Assembly (NCBI GenBank): GCA_009760855.2
Contig: WPIO01000126.1
Location: 1,132,870 to 1,196,869, forward strand
Direction of reading: 5' to 3'
Origin: Cristatella mucedo
Lineage: Eukaryota > Bryozoa > Phylactolaemata > Cristatellidae
DNA: 64,000 bases
The notes under the pieces: generated by a model
The model's database searches: none
The model's input: only the letters and a program-made list of their open reading frames with translations
Told to the model about the DNA's origin: nothing
Program-made: the position numbers and the translations under genes
In this document: positions 41,310 to 55,900 of the stretch, one piece after another
How the letters are laid out: each line of letters starts with the position of its first letter
How positions within the stretch are numbered: position 1 is the first letter of the stretch

Positions 41310-42810
41310 GAAATCGTCCGTCCGTCGATGTTGCGACGCTTGCGCAGCTCATCGAGCCAAAAAAAAGGCAGAAAAGCAGATTCGGCCTTTAAAAAGGATC
41401 CGGTCAGAGGACTCGACAAACTCGAAGACGTCGTGCAGCAGGCTCGAGAGTGACTGCGCTGTTCGGTTGGGCTTCTTAGTGAGGGAGTGTCGCGCATGCT
41501 GTTCCTAATGAGGTCAGCCCAGGAAGTCGAGTCGTTGACGACTGTGAGCAGAATGAGAGTGAAGCACAGCCGGGGAGGTAGGGCCCTCCCTGCCCCAGAG
41601 CACACGGCATGCTGTCGGCTGCAGTGCCACAGCTGCTGCAGCAGCACGAGTAATAGACTAGGTGGTACCAGGCAGCCTGGCTGAGCACGGCAGTGCTTTA
41701 CAGCCTTCGAGTCAGGCCAGAATAGAGGTGGGGCCGGAAACATGCACATGTACGTAAGTGCACTCAGACCTTAATTTTACGAACGATCCGTCGTACAAAC
41801 TGTCGTCATCTTATGACGAATTGTCTAGAGACGCATGTCAAGGGAAGGTCCGGCCGGATAAAGGGGAACTCACAAGTGGACCATAATCAAGCAAGGCTTA
41901 AACTATGCTCCACAAGATGGTATCAAACGGCATTGTTAAGAAGCACGGCATTGGTTAAAGGGTACTGAGCCAGGCAACCTTTCTCGGGGCACTGTGTTTT
42001 CAACTTCCTTGGCTTACTTGTGGTGGGTATGGGCTTCATATGCCAATCTCACTGATTCAGCACCCTTTTGAAATAGTTAGATAACGTCGCATATTCTTCC
42101 GGGTGATCTAGAGAAACCAGCTCGGAGGTACTACAGCAGCTAATAGTTTAACACCTCAGTAAATATGCTGCCAGCAATCCAGCAATGCCAGCTGAAGATG
42201 AGGTAGCTAAGCCAATCAAAAGAGACCGTACAACATTGACAAGTGAGTCTGATCTTATAAAACATTATGAAAAGATTTTAATGCACGGGAATTCATCGCA
42301 CATCAGAAAGAAATTCGTGACCTGTTGCTCCTCTTAAGGTCCGTGTACCAAAAGCAAACTTCGACTCACAGCTACCATAAGCAGCGGATGCAACGAACCC
42401 AGAACATGAACTTATTAGCTAGCCTACAAGCATGCTCTTTGATGATGGCAGAGCACAAAATCTGTCATATGGTCCACCATATCCAACGCCCAGGCGTTTC
42501 ATTAGGCACAACATTTTGGCCAACTGCCCTGTTTCTTAATCTTGTATTCAGATATGGCTGCTTCAGACAATATTTGAACAGCTGGATGTGCAATCAGATG
42601 GCATCATAATATCATATCGGGTGCTCGAATACATAGGCCTACAGTCCATACGTACAGTAATTTTAAATGTATTACATGAGTGTATAATTGACTCAGACAA
42701 CCGAGCGAGCTGTATCATTTTCACTATCTCGATCACCTTTTTTAATATTTGAAGAAACTGTGATAGAGTGAAGCTGCAAAAGTCGAAGCCCAGAGAGGGC
42801 GACAGTATAT
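41310..42810. other. Intergenic stretch between convergent DNAI7 and NDUFA9
   Basis: No exon or known repeat was recognised. Short open frames occur on both strands without family similarity. Confidence 0.4.
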
Positions 42811-42811
42811 A

Positions 42812-42957
42812 TTCATTTGTATTGCTCCTTAAAGAGAACCTAATCTCCATGCAAGCGCTTCACATATGCCACGGGCCCACGACTTTGGGTATCAATACAT
42901 TCACCTTGGTCTTGGTTCGAGGCAAGCACCTTAACCACTAAGCCAAACCAACTCGAC
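42812..42957 (-). repeat. SINE family 2 copy
   Basis: The reverse-strand head (ggcttagtggttaaggtgct, tRNA-Glu-like A-box region) and tail (gaagcgcttgcatggagatt, aggttctctttaaggagc) are present. It adjoins a LINE B fragment. Confidence 0.8.
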
Positions 42958-43115
42958 GGCTGAGGTAGTGAGTAGCACGGTAGTGAATAGCAAGTAGCAA
43001 CTCCGGACGGCTGGACAGGATGCACCATAGTCAGCAGCAGGAGAGTTGCATAAGAATTGTGGAAGTGAGTTCCACAGTCTAGGACCTGAAGAGCAAAAGC
43101 TTCTGTCGCCAACGG
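42958..43115 (-). mobile_element. LINE B fragment
   Basis: A reverse-strand fragment with gaggtagtgagtagcacg, gcgtaagaattgtgg-type and gtgagttccacagtctagga blocks, which encode the LWNSLPQF C-terminal motif. The low-coordinate side is cut by the SINE family 2 copy. Confidence 0.75.
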
Positions 43116-43509
43116 TCTTTAAGTGGAAGAATGGAACAGCTAATTTACTAACCATAAAGAACTGCAAGCACAAGGCTGAAACTAGTGAAGCAGTTCAGCT
43201 AGGTATGAAGGAGCCCGGTGTGGGCCTTCTGGGTCAACATAAGAACTTTACTCTCTATCCGTTCATCAACCGGAAGCCATCGAAGCTCCTTCAGCAAAAG
43301 AGACTCGCGGTCAAACCTTTTCGAATCTTTAAACTAGCCATGCAACCATATTCATTACCAGTGGCAGAGTGACTTTTTTCGGTAGCCCAGCCAAAAAGAA
43401 AGCCCTTCCGGCTACAGTTACTACCTATAACTACCTTGAATCATTTAAGTCTTAGCTAGACACATTTGCTCAGCTCTGCTTTCTCTGCGCCCCAGCAAAA
43501 GCAAGATTT

Positions 43510-43795
43510 GCTCATGCGTGCTTCAAGTGCTCACCTGTGCGTGATTCAGCGTATGTTACTAAACCAGGGGTCCTACTAACCGGTGGCCCCGAGTGTCTTG
43601 TTGTGTGCCTCTGAAGGTTGGTCTGAGCATGACACTATCGGAGCTTTCGAATGCTTGCATAAGCATGATACCTTACGCGCCATTAAACCTTGGTTATTAC
43701 TTCTGCGGCAGACAGCTGTAAAGCACCTGAACAGAGATTTGGTTCTCTCCTAGGGTGCTACACAGACGACTTATCATAGCTATTAGTATTACAGC
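43510..43795 (+). mobile_element. LINE 3' UTR fragment, variant of family A
   Basis: Forward strand: gtgcttcaagtgctcacctg, ccccgagtgtcttgttgtgt and the terminal aaagcacctgaacagagatt, tggttctctcctagggtgct. It resembles the 3' UTR of the LINE at 31.0-31.27 kb more than the main family A. Confidence 0.7.
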
Positions 43796-43847
43796 CCAGT
43801 GAACGAAACAGCTAGCTGCAGACGAACTGTAATCACGCATCACTGGC

Positions 43848-43853
43848 TTTATT
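43848..43853 (-). terminator. NDUFA9: NDUFA9 poly(A) signal
   Basis: AATAAA on the reverse strand, about 100 bases after the NDUFA9 stop codon, at a normal distance for a short 3' UTR. Confidence 0.75.
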
Positions 43854-43952
43854 TCAAACCGTGCGATGTACAAGCAGACCTAAAAGAGCTTCGCAGCATT
43901 CCATGCAGTTTCCTTTGAAGCTCGGCTCGACTGGGCACAACAGGTGCGAACG

Positions 43953-46900
43953 TTAAAGTTGCAGTGGCGACCTGCCTGTAGCAGCATCTACTTGTGCAGC
44001 AGTCGGAGGTGGGGCCGGATCCGGGAACTCTCCCAGCGACTCCTGGTAATAGTTGTACAGCCTCATTGGCTTCAGGTCGTACGGCGCTCGATCCTCGAGG
44101 CGAGTCAGCTTCTTCATGCAAAGGTCTTCCAGCGTCGGGCAGCTGGTGAGTACATCACTCACGAATTCCTACAACAGCAGCAACAATAAAATCAAAACCT
44201 CGGCAGGGCAAAAAGCGTTTTTATCACTCAGATATCTGATTAAATTAGCTGATCAGGTCCAACAAGAGCCAGCTGATTACAATCTCAGCGATTTTGAGAC
44301 ATGATTCAGCCAGCATCAAACCCTGTCTTCAATGCATTGCTAAGCTCGGTAATTAAAGTTTAAACGCATGAGCAGAGCCAGGGTGCCACAGACTGCTGCT
44401 CCTCGACTCATCTGACTCACCCGCTCTACTCGGTCATCTGTGAAAATTGGAGATGCCGGTGCCAGTGACATGATCTTGCTGCGAATCCTAAAACATAGTA
44501 TGCTTTCCATAGTCACCGAGCACATGCTATTGCACCCACGAAAGGCTTAGAATCGGCCAATAGCTCAGAATATCCTTAAGACTTAACATATCTGCAAGAG
44601 ACAAAGAGGAAAAAGCTGAGGGAGCCGTACATTCACAGGGCAAACTTTCCAGAGCTGTACATTCACAAGGCAAATCATGGCAAACACGTGAATATGCCTT
44701 TGTGAGGCAGCGGTTTCAGATTGCCCATAGGTATGCAAAAGCGTTTTGGCGTGCATAATAACCAATCGCCAGCTCCCAACGATGCTCATAGATTAGAGTG
44801 CCTAAATGATGAGCTGAGGGACTTACTAAACAGCGGGCTCCCTATTTGGTAATAGGGAGCGTAACCCCAGTTGAGCAGGGTAGCAGGGCTCTTGCAATGG
44901 ACTCGTTCGAGTTCTGCAACCCGGCTAGTCACAGCCAGCATCAATCGTCACAACCAGGCCATTGCCTGTCCATTTATGCAAATAAAACCAGACTTCTGGT
45001 AGTTTTAAAATATGTAATGGCATATGGTCTTGCGCCACGGAAGCCACAACCTCTGGTCTTCCGGATCAGTGCTCTGCCCATTGAGATAATGCGACCTAAT
45101 TCTACTGTTGTCAATGCAGAGCTGAAAGCCATGGCTTTAAACAAAAAATGACCACATATATGCTCGAACCAAATACGAGTGAATCGACTGAATATATGCA
45201 TAGGCTCTTAATTGCTACTGGGTGCCGAGCTGCACACATTACGTCAGGTAGGGTCGGAGATCTTCGACTTAATCTAGTAAGCTGCTAGTCTTAAGCAACC
45301 AGTAACTGGCCGGTGTCTGCCATTGCACAATAACCCAGGTATCTCTAGCTGCTCCTGTGCATTTCGTCCTTTCTACTTTGCATAATCACAGCCTATTAAA
45401 GGAGAGGCTATCTCCAGTCCTTGATGCTTTCGGGATTCAGAGGATTCTTCACAAAGCAGCACTTTGGCCCATAAGATTGGCACATAAGATCGATAGAATA
45501 AGCACTTACTTGACACATAAGATCGACAGAGGGCTCTAAATAGTGCTGTACCAAATGACTCAAGTCATACATAGAAAACAAATTTCACACACTAGCATAG
45601 GGTATCACTGCAAACTCATTGAATAAAATCACACATGCTGAGGCTAAACTGCCAAACGAAATCCATTTGAACACTCAGCACGAGGCTAAGACAGTTCAAT
45701 CAGCAGTAAGTCCCCGATGAAGCATCTGCACGAGGTCATCAATGCAATCGTCGGCACAGCATGTGAGTGTTGCAGATGCTCGAAATATTCATAATTTAAA
45801 ACGGATAAATTAAGCTTTAAAAAGTGACTGCATTTCTTGGGTTGGCAACTAATTTCCAGTTGTTTCTTAAATTTTAACATTGTCTACATGACTTGGTGAA
45901 CAGTATAACGAGTGGATGCACGTAGCTGCTACTCCAAACCAATGGGCTTTAAAGGGTGGGGGTAGGAGCATGGAGGCGTTAGGAACATTCCGGGGGTGGT
46001 GGATAGGAGCTTTAGGGGTAGTAGGGCCATGAGGTGGTAGAAGCATGAGGGGCGTAGGAGCACGGGAGTAGGGGGCAGGGCAAGAAACCAAGTGGCTGCT
46101 GGACTCCAACTTGACTCATAGCAATCACTCCCTGATAGTGAATTCCAGAATGGGAAGGGCACCAGATCATCAGGCAAATGATGGGACCTACCAACTTATG
46201 AACTGACATTTAAAGCTCGTTCAATACTTACTCCAACACACACTAGTTCAGACGGCAATCACAGGGTGCCTTGATGTATGGACAATTGCACAGACCTTAA
46301 CCATGCCAATACAACCAAACTCTTGATGTAACACACGGAAAGCTCTTGCAATCCATGTCGTGTGCTATTTGACAGCCTTGCCCCACACTGTCATGCCATT
46401 GAGTGCAAGTCTGGCATGGGAATAGTTTAGCGGAGCTGGCACTCACCAGAACGTTGGCAAAATAGGTACGCGAATTATGCTCGACCATCGCAGGCACCGG
46501 TAGAAGTAGTCTACCAGGTCAGACAGGTAGTAGCTGTTTGGCCTATAAAGGAAATCATAGCAATATCAAGCACATCAACATAAGCAAACAAGAGAAGCCT
46601 ATAAATTAATGTAGCTAAGCACAAAAAACCTTACCACTTACCCAACACACTCGAAAGTCTTGCCGGCAGCATCTTTATCCATGACTGCTTTAACGACACC
46701 GGCTGAAACATCGGATACCTGCCAACGAAGAAACAAAATTAAGAAAAACCAAGAAACCACATGAAGAAAACCAAGAAACAACATGAAGAACAAGACTAAT
46801 ACAATAGATCAATTGAGGAATAGCATCTCTATGCAACCCAAAAGGGCTACCAACCTATGCATTTGCCACAAAGCACGTGCCCATAACTTGCAGCAGGAAT

Positions 46901-49900
46901 GCAAATACATCAAGTGAACAGCAGTTAAGTAGCCCAAAAAGGGCCCGGTAAAGACAGGTTCAGTCTATTCTTGGGAAACTTCGTCCTCTGACTGCACTGG
47001 ACTACCATGCATAGCACTGAGTGCTTGTGCTTTAGTACAGCTTAATACTATCTATATGTCATTAGGTCAAAATGTGTGCCTGTTTACTAGACACAACTGG
47101 CATACTGGCAAGTTACCCGGAAGGCCCACAGCCCCATGAAATCAAACGCATCTGTAAGCAGACACATCCGGGAGTACATGAAAAAAGTAGTTACCTCGGA
47201 ATGACTATAAAGTAGGTACTGTGTGGTCTTGCTAAATAGCAAACATCGTTGGAGAGCGCATACTCAATAATACTAAACACAGCGTATTTCTCTTCTTGTG
47301 TGCAGACGTTGATAGGCCACACAAATGTCATCAGCACACAAAAAGGAACCCTGATTCGCTGGTGCCTCGGCCTGTGCCTAGCAACAGGAACACTTAGCTC
47401 CGATTCGATAGCGTCAAGGCGGTCTGCATAGTCAAGTCTCTGCTGATTTACTAGAGGAATTTACCAACGGGAAGTGAGTCCAACAAATATCACTGTATAT
47501 GGCAAGCTTAGTAATGAGTTGAAAATTAAATTGTATTTGAGACCAAACACGAGAAATTACCAAAGATGTGTAAGTAACAAACTTTGATGGCAATTGACCC
47601 GGAACAAGTGAGAATAAAGCATATAGAATATGCTCCTAACCTTTGCAGCAACAAAAAACCAATAACGAAGAAAAGCCACACCGGGTCGAACGGCCAAAAC
47701 TCAAAGAAAGCGTGATTTTCATCAAGCACAACAATAGGGAGAGGCTTAATTGAAGAAACCTGTGGCGAGTGTCGTGCTTTCGAAGTTCAACGAATAGTCC
47801 CACCAACCGCCAACAGCAAGAGACAATAATAATAATAATAATAATAATACATTTGCTATAGTGCCCTCAGAGAACTCGGTCTCTTTCTAGGCACTTTACA
47901 TTTGCTAAAATAAAAAAGAACCTCAAGATCGCCTATTAGTAGGGCATGTTCACCCGCCAGGTCAGCAGACCCTCGCCAGCAGACTAATCCAAAGAAAAGT
48001 TGGAATTGTTGTGATTTCTCAAGGGTATAGGCGAGTGTTTAAAAGAATGCCCGAGCCTTCGAGTGAAGTGGGGGCCTGGCTTATTCTGCCGAGAATTGAA
48101 AAAACCAGTAACAAGGCCGATTTTCCACCGATTTTCGGTAGGCACAAGATGCACCGGTACACAAGATATATTCACACAGGTTTTACATGCAGGCATTCCA
48201 GATCGAGATGCTGTGCGAAAAGCCAAAGATAGCACACATTGTGTCTAACAATTACAGGTGCCGCTGCCTACTAGCCCTCGTCACCTGCCCCTGCATTTAC
48301 CCAAGGCCGGTGACTGGCCACCAGTTGAGCGGGCTTGTCGGAGCAGGAATGAGGTGCTAGGCCGGCCACCACATTCCGATAGGGTTCCGTAAGTTGAGAG
48401 GCGGCAGTCCGCAGACTACATCGGGCTCAGCTCAGTATCTCTGCCCGGCTGTCTGGCTTAGGCGTTCGGCTAGCCGGCAGGCTCTTAGGAGGATCTGGCC
48501 GTCGAGGGAACCACTGCTCCAGGCCCCCTAGCTATACAAATGTATTATATATAGCTGCACACCATCGCTCCCTGTCCAACTTGTGGGGACAATGCTCCCA
48601 ATGGCTCCCTGGTCATGTTTTGCTCAGCTGCTTGCGGAATCTTGTCACTGCTTGAGTGACTCGTCTCGTGTGCTTAAAATTCTCACAACAGACTGGCACA
48701 TGCTCTCCCAAGCCTAAAATCCAAGCGGTACTTTGTCCAATGCATAATACGTGCAGCTTTAGCCCTATGGCAAGAGCACATTGCCCGCTGCTTAGGGTAG
48801 CACACTAACATGTTCATGTGCGACACGCAGGGGTGTTGGTGTCGAACGAATCAAGCGGCAAGGAAAAAAAGAAATACAGGCCACATTAAACCAAGACAGC
48901 ACGAGCAGACCAACAAACAGTTGGTAAATGATCTTTGAAGGATGTATTCGTGAATTACTGCATGCAATTCGTCGGCCTAAGAGTCATGCTTACATAAACT
49001 GGCTGCTTCACGGTTGCAGTTCCGCGCTTCCACAGTGGCATGAAACCAAATTCCCTCCTCCATCGGCTTGCGTAGTACTGCAGGAACCTATCTTCGGCGC
49101 CGAACATGTCCGCTGGACGAAATATGATAGCATCCGGGAACTCTTCTCGAACAGCCTCCTCGCCTCGGGCCTAGCGCAAAAGAGCGCAACGGTAGCGTGA
49201 CAGCGAGGTCACAATAGAATGAACACAGGCTGCAACAGGCTCAGATCTGCCGTTTTGCCTGCAGAAGATGCAGGCAAGAACGAGGGCATCGCCACCTTGG
49301 AAGCAAGGAACTGCGATCCTTTCGGCAAGTACACAGGCTTAGGTTCTGTTGAGGCATTCATTGCCGAAAAATGAATGAGCTTTTCCACTTTGCATTCCCG
49401 TGCAATACGAGCCACTTGTCGCGCATACTTGACATGTACATCATCAAAGCTAAAATTCCTACAAAAAAACAAGATAATTGTGGTCCCACAAGAATTGCAG
49501 CTGATGACAGTAATATCGGACTTGGTCGGGGATAGCTTCCTAGGCAATGTGATCAGACAGCAGGTCAAAAACATTAAGCAAGATTAGTGCAAACAGAGCA
49601 TGCTGCCACAATATCAAGGTTACATAAAGACACGAAGCCCGAGCCTTTAGTTCGTATTGCTCTCAAAGCCAGAAACTCACTGCCGGCTGATGTCACGGCA
49701 TCCCCTGACTTGATGACATTTAAAAAAGAACCTTCAAATGCAACTGTTCCTCACACCATTTGCTAGGTCCGCGTGAATTTTGCTCAGTGTACTTTCCTCC
49801 ATGTACAAAGATACTTAGTTCTTTTAGGCTGCTATACAAACGTCTTACTATTATCATTATAATATATGAGTTTGCCATGTGCCCCCTGATGGTTTTTCGG

Positions 49901-52900
49901 CTTCTGGGATAGCAGCATGATATATTGATGATTGATGAGTATGAGGCACTTGCTCAGCAGCTGAGAGGCTGAAACATTAGGTCTGGTGTTGATGGAACCC
50001 GTGCAGACATGGTAGGAAATTATGCAAGCGATTGATGACCAAGGGTAAGAGTTATGTAACATGCAACTACTTTCCTATTTTGGCTGACCTCAGAAAAAAA
50101 ATACATATTGGAAAGAAGAACTTCCAAGTCAGGCAAAGTCGGATAGAGACTTGCAGGCTATCATGTAGCTTCCATGTTAAAGCCTTGTTTCGAGTGCAGT
50201 GATCGTGTCATGCTAAATAGCAAAAGATTTTCCAGAACACTCGTACTAAACAGTACTCGGCAACGTCGTATTTGAAACTGGCATGCAGACTTTTATTCTA
50301 ACAGAAAGTCTGTCATCTGCAACCAACCAAAACACTGCTCTGATTCGCCAGCGTGCCTGCTTGCCTCTAGCAACAGGGATGCCATGCTCCGAGCTGTTGG
50401 CTATCGGTGGAGTGGGAAGTAGATAAAGAAGCTACCACTACAGCCTTAAAATGTGTTTGGCATGAGACCAAGCCAAGTCATATAAGAATGACATGCCTTG
50501 CTCTGGTTCGTTGAAATTTGTGCCATCAAAGTTACCATCTTTGCCAAGACACAGGGCAGGCTGAGATCCATTAACCACAGTTGTATGCATAGATTAAAGA
50601 ATTTGGCTAGCAATTACAAGAGAAAATACAAGCTGATTTAACAGCCTCTTTTGCATAACGACAAAAGAGCCTTCACGGCTATCACCACCACTTGCAGTGG
50701 CAATAAAGGATCGCCCACTGCACGATTTGAACCCACGACTTCGGGACCGAGGTCTTGAAAAGCAACGGCCTTACCTAGTGTGCCATGATGGCTCACCAAA
50801 AGTGTTAACTCAAAAAGCCTTAACTCAAAATGTTATGCTTATAGCTGGTGCATAAAGACAGTTGGCGACTGAAGCTTTAGCTCTGCAGGTCCTAGACTGT
50901 GGAACTCGCTTCCACAATTCTTACGCAACGACATCTACTCTCCAACTGCCGACTATGGCACATCTTTTTCAGCGGTCCTGAACTGCTACTTCTATGCTAC
51001 TCACTACCTCAACTGCTCTCCTGACTCTGCTATGCTTCCCACTTTCTCTTTGTTGCGTGAGACGAAGTCTGTTGGCTACCGAATGCGTACCGAAAGCCGC
51101 TTAGGCTGTGAGTGCGCTATACAAAACTCTCTGCGTAACACCCACATGGTCTCTATGACTTTGTGGAGTTACTGACGGAGATACATTACATTACATTGCA
51201 TAGAAAAAGCCATCACTTAGCAGGAGCTTTACAAAGTAATAACAATACAAAATAGTTAATAGAGAACCCTAAGAAACTAATTCTCTTTCTATGCACTTGA
51301 CATAAGCAAAAAAGGAAGCATGTCAATTGGCTAGTGATAAAATGCACCATTTCAGCCCACATAGGCACACAAAGTACAATTCACAAGGACACGGCAAATG
51401 CTATGACAAAACAGGTGGGTGATTGGCATCTCTAACGATGACAAAAGGCTCCTTCCTTGTTCAGGTATAAGAAGCAATTTCCTAATTTTTCGAATTTATC
51501 TGCATCAGCAGTATTATATATATTGGAGCAAGAAGGAACAAAAACGATTGGTCTGTTGCTGAAAAAAATATGCTTAGGCCAACAGTAGCAGTAGCTTCCT
51601 TTTAAAAAGGTAGGCTAGTTCCCATTCTTCTGCAATAATGCTAGTGAGTTCCAGTCTGGCTTTAGAGCTAATCACTCCACAAAGTCAGCATTGCTTAGGG
51701 TGTACAACGACGTACTTAGGAATGCAGACATGGGTAGAGTGTCTCTGCTTGTTTTGCTCAATCTTTCGGCAGCTTTTGATACTATCGATCACAGAGTTCG
51801 CCTGGGCATCACTGGCACTGGTCTGCAATGGTTCAGGTCCTATCTCGTTGGGAGACTCCAGAGTATTGACCTGAATGATCAAGATCATCCGAGGTACCTC
51901 TGAAATATGGGGTACATCAAGGCTCCGTGATACGTCCGGTTCTTTTCACGGTTTATACTCTCCCTCTTGCTGATGTGATTGCCAAGCGCAATCTAGGCTT
52001 TCACTTCTATACGGACACTCAGTTGTACCTTCGCTTTGATCCCTCCCAGCCTTTGAGCACCTCGAATTCTCTCAACTCACTTGCTGCATGTATTGATGAC
52101 ATCCGCACATGGATGGCAGCAAATTTTCTAAAAACTAAACGATAACAAAACTAACTTATGGGCAAACCCAGTGTTATTCAGAAATTGGAAAGGCTGACAC
52201 TCAAAATTGGCTCTGCCAGCATATCTCCTGTTGAATCAGCTCGAAATCTAGGTGTCATGTTCCAAAGTGACCTCTAGTTAGACGACCACATCAGCTCCAC
52301 AATCAAGTCTGCCTACTTTCAGCTACATAGCATTGCTAAAATTCCGGCTTTTTTAGATAAGGATACCACGTCTAAGTTGGTCCATGCACTTGTGACATCC
52401 CGTCTTGACTTCTGTAACTCACTGCTTGCTGGCCTACCGGCATGTGCAATCAGGCGATTACAACTGATGCAAAACTCCGCAGCTAGGCTTGTCTGCCGTG
52501 AGCGTAGCAGTTGCCACATCACACCCCTTCTTGCCGACCTGCACTGGCTGCCAGTCAAGCAACGGATCGACTTCAAGGTTTGGCCCTCACTTTGAGGTCC
52601 CTTCATTCCTTGGCTAAAGCCTATCTCTCAGATCTACTCCTCCACCAGGACAAGCATAGTACCACCTGCTTTTTGGAATCCAACAGTCTACCAATACCTC
52701 GTACAAACCTCAAATCCTTTGGAGACCGTGCATTTAGTTTGTATGCTCCCAAAGCCTGGAACTCACTCCCGACTTGCATCAGAACATCCCCATGACTTGA
52801 CCACATTTAAAAAGAACTAAAAAACGCCTATTTAGGACAGGATTTAGTGGGCCCCTGTGATTCGTCCTTCGTGTGCTTATGCATGCTGACACTGTGCATG

Positions 52901-55900
52901 CTGACACTGTGCATGCTGCCACTAACCACATTTGCATGCTGACCCTGTGCATGTCACCCCTAACCATGCTGTTCATGTTGTTTATCAAGCATGATATTAC
53001 TCACCGTTCAATCGTGTTTCCCTTTGCAGCAAATGTAAAGCGCCTAGAAAGGGATTTGAGTTCTCTGAGGGCGCTTTATCAAGTGCATTATTATTATTAG
53101 TATTATTATGATATGACGATGCTAAAAACCGTTCGAGAATCCCACTATCGAGAAGTGGGCAAATGTTTGACACCATTTTCAAACTCATAAGTGAAATGGA
53201 ATAGTCGGCAGCATGGACTTGTTACTTCCTATACAGCTTGCGATGTGATGCCTACTTTCTTGAGACAGGTTGTTGGCCTACAGTTCCTAAACAGCAATTT
53301 TAGGTTTTATTACAAAATTCACCAAATATTTTGAGTCACACGTGTACACGTCACGTAGACTCATTGTCCCGACCGACCAAGCGATAACAAGGCAATGTGA
53401 CTGAATGACTCACTATGCCCCAAGTGTTTGGCAGAGATCGTTCGTCAATTGACTTATCACTGAATTTACAGATAGTTTACTTGACAATAAAGGTTAGCTA
53501 ATTTAACAGCCTCACTTTTATAGCAGCAGAGGAGCCTTACAGGCTATCACCACTGATTTGTAGTGGGCAATAAAAGGGAACGCCTCGAACCCACAATCAG
53601 AGCCGTGAAGAGCAAGCATTTTACCAAGGGCCAAGACCCAGGGCTATTGTAAACGATTAAAACATGTAAGATGAAATGAACAACGACTAACTAACTACAT
53701 AAAAGGTGATTAAATATTAAATGGTGAGCAGCTGGTGAAAAACATTTCTCGCAATAGCTTCACCTGTCATCGCTGATCTGCAACATCAATAAGCATGAAA
53801 CAATGATAGCAGTAAAGCATTTTGAAGGTGCTTATCCCGGGAAATGTTTGCCAGCTACTAGTTCTTCACCTTTGGATTTGCATTGTCGCTTACATTGTTG
53901 CCTATCCTGACAAGGCCTCATCGCAGCTTCCATCTGGTGATGGACAGTATCGCCGACCCACATATTTAAAAGGCCCCGGACAGGCAACGAACAGCCTGTT
54001 CAAGGCCAAGGCTGGCACCAGTATACCAACCCATAACCAATGTGCTTGCAGTACACTATAATTACGCTGTATAGTGGCTCCTCTTTCTCCTATCTATGCC
54101 TCCTAACCCCTCTTCAGTATGTGACTTTGGCTGCATCACGTGCACCACATGCACCATTTCGGAAATAAGAGTGTGTTTTACTTCGACAGGAACTAGCATT
54201 TAGCATCAACGAGGGATTAAGGAGTAGAAAACTGCAACCATTTCTGATATGCTCTAGGAATATGACCAATGGCAAACCTACAATCAAAATGAACTCCAGT
54301 AAAACACTTCAAGGCAGCCAGCCTCTCAAGCTAATGAAAGACGTGGCCATATACTACAGTGGTGGCCACGACAGCATTGCAGAAGATGGAAGGGGACAGT
54401 TGAATCATGTGAGAATAGCAGAGAGTTCAGCCACCAACAAAAACGACCGTGATCTTGTGATTTCCACTGATCAGATTAAGATCCGAGCAGGACCACCGGG
54501 TAACTATTCTGCGCTGCTGCAACACCAACTGCCACGAAGCCCTGCTGGAATGGCCCAAACACAAAAAATAGCTTGAAATGATTTAACATAACTATAAGTA
54601 TGAACGATTGACCAACCTGGTCTCCCAATCACGCCCAATCAGATTGATGACAACATTTGAGTGCTGCACGGCCTTTCTGATCGAATCTTCATCTTTCAGG
54701 TAATAGGGCTACAAAAACAAATCCACGAACAATTTAGACTTCAAGTGGCAACCAGTAGATCAAGACAGCTTGCATATATATGCATACTACAGCCCTAACT
54801 TGGCCTAGGAGTACAGTCGACTACAGGCATAAGAATATCGGATATTGGAATACTTGCTTTGCTTATTAGAATGGCAGTTCTGCACCCGGATGTTTTTGAA
54901 AATTTGGCCTCACACCACATATGGGAATGTTCCAAATAAAAGAATGCCTATTTTCCGGCCCGAGAGTATTCCTATAAGCAAAGTCAACTGCTGTCGAAGG
55001 TGCTTGGCTTTACCGACCAAGATCATGGGTTCGAGGTCTTCGGCATATAAATAAATCGTAGCTGATTAAACAGCCTCTTTTTGTATAGCGACAGAAGAGC
55101 CTTTATGGCTATCACCACCGCTTGCAGTGGCAATAAAGAATCGCCCACTGCAGGAATCGAACCCACGACCTCGGGACGAGGTCGTGAAAGCAACCGCGTT
55201 ACCTAGTGTGCCATCACGGCTCACCTGGATAGAGATTAAGTTCTCTTAGGGCACTAATTAAACAAATGAATTACATTTTACAAATGGACAAACATTTTGC
55301 ATTCACATCGTTGCCTAATTTAGCAGCCCCAGCAGTATTTTAAACCTTTTCCGACAACATGTAAATGCATGTCAGGTGATCGTGGCATGGGTGCCTACTC
55401 GTGTGATGTGACAACCACAAAAGCTCGAGCTTCACTCGTGCTGTACAGTGCAAGCACACAAGTGAGACAATCTCAAACTTTTTTTTTGTTAGAATCGAGG
55501 ATACTTGCAACATTTGACCACTTCGCATACCTACCTGGAGTGTTAGACCTTTTCACACCGGGTCAACTATATCAACTCAGAAATGGCTCACACAGCAGAT
55601 GAAAGCACAAGCACACTACTAAAGGTCTCCGTTCAATCTTTCAAGTGACATTCTCTATCGTTTCAACACTGTGCACAGAGTCGTATTTTGAAACAATAGG
55701 GAAAACAAAAAATTCTCTCGAAAACCCATATGCAACAAATGACACTGTGATGGCAGGCATCAAAACAACTAATCGGTCGAACTTATTGAGGCAGGTTATA
55801 ATAATATTTTTGTATCGCACCCTGAGAGAACTAGATCTCTTTCAAGGCATTCTATATATGCTAGAAAGAAAGCATGCCAACTGATTAGTGACTAAACCAT

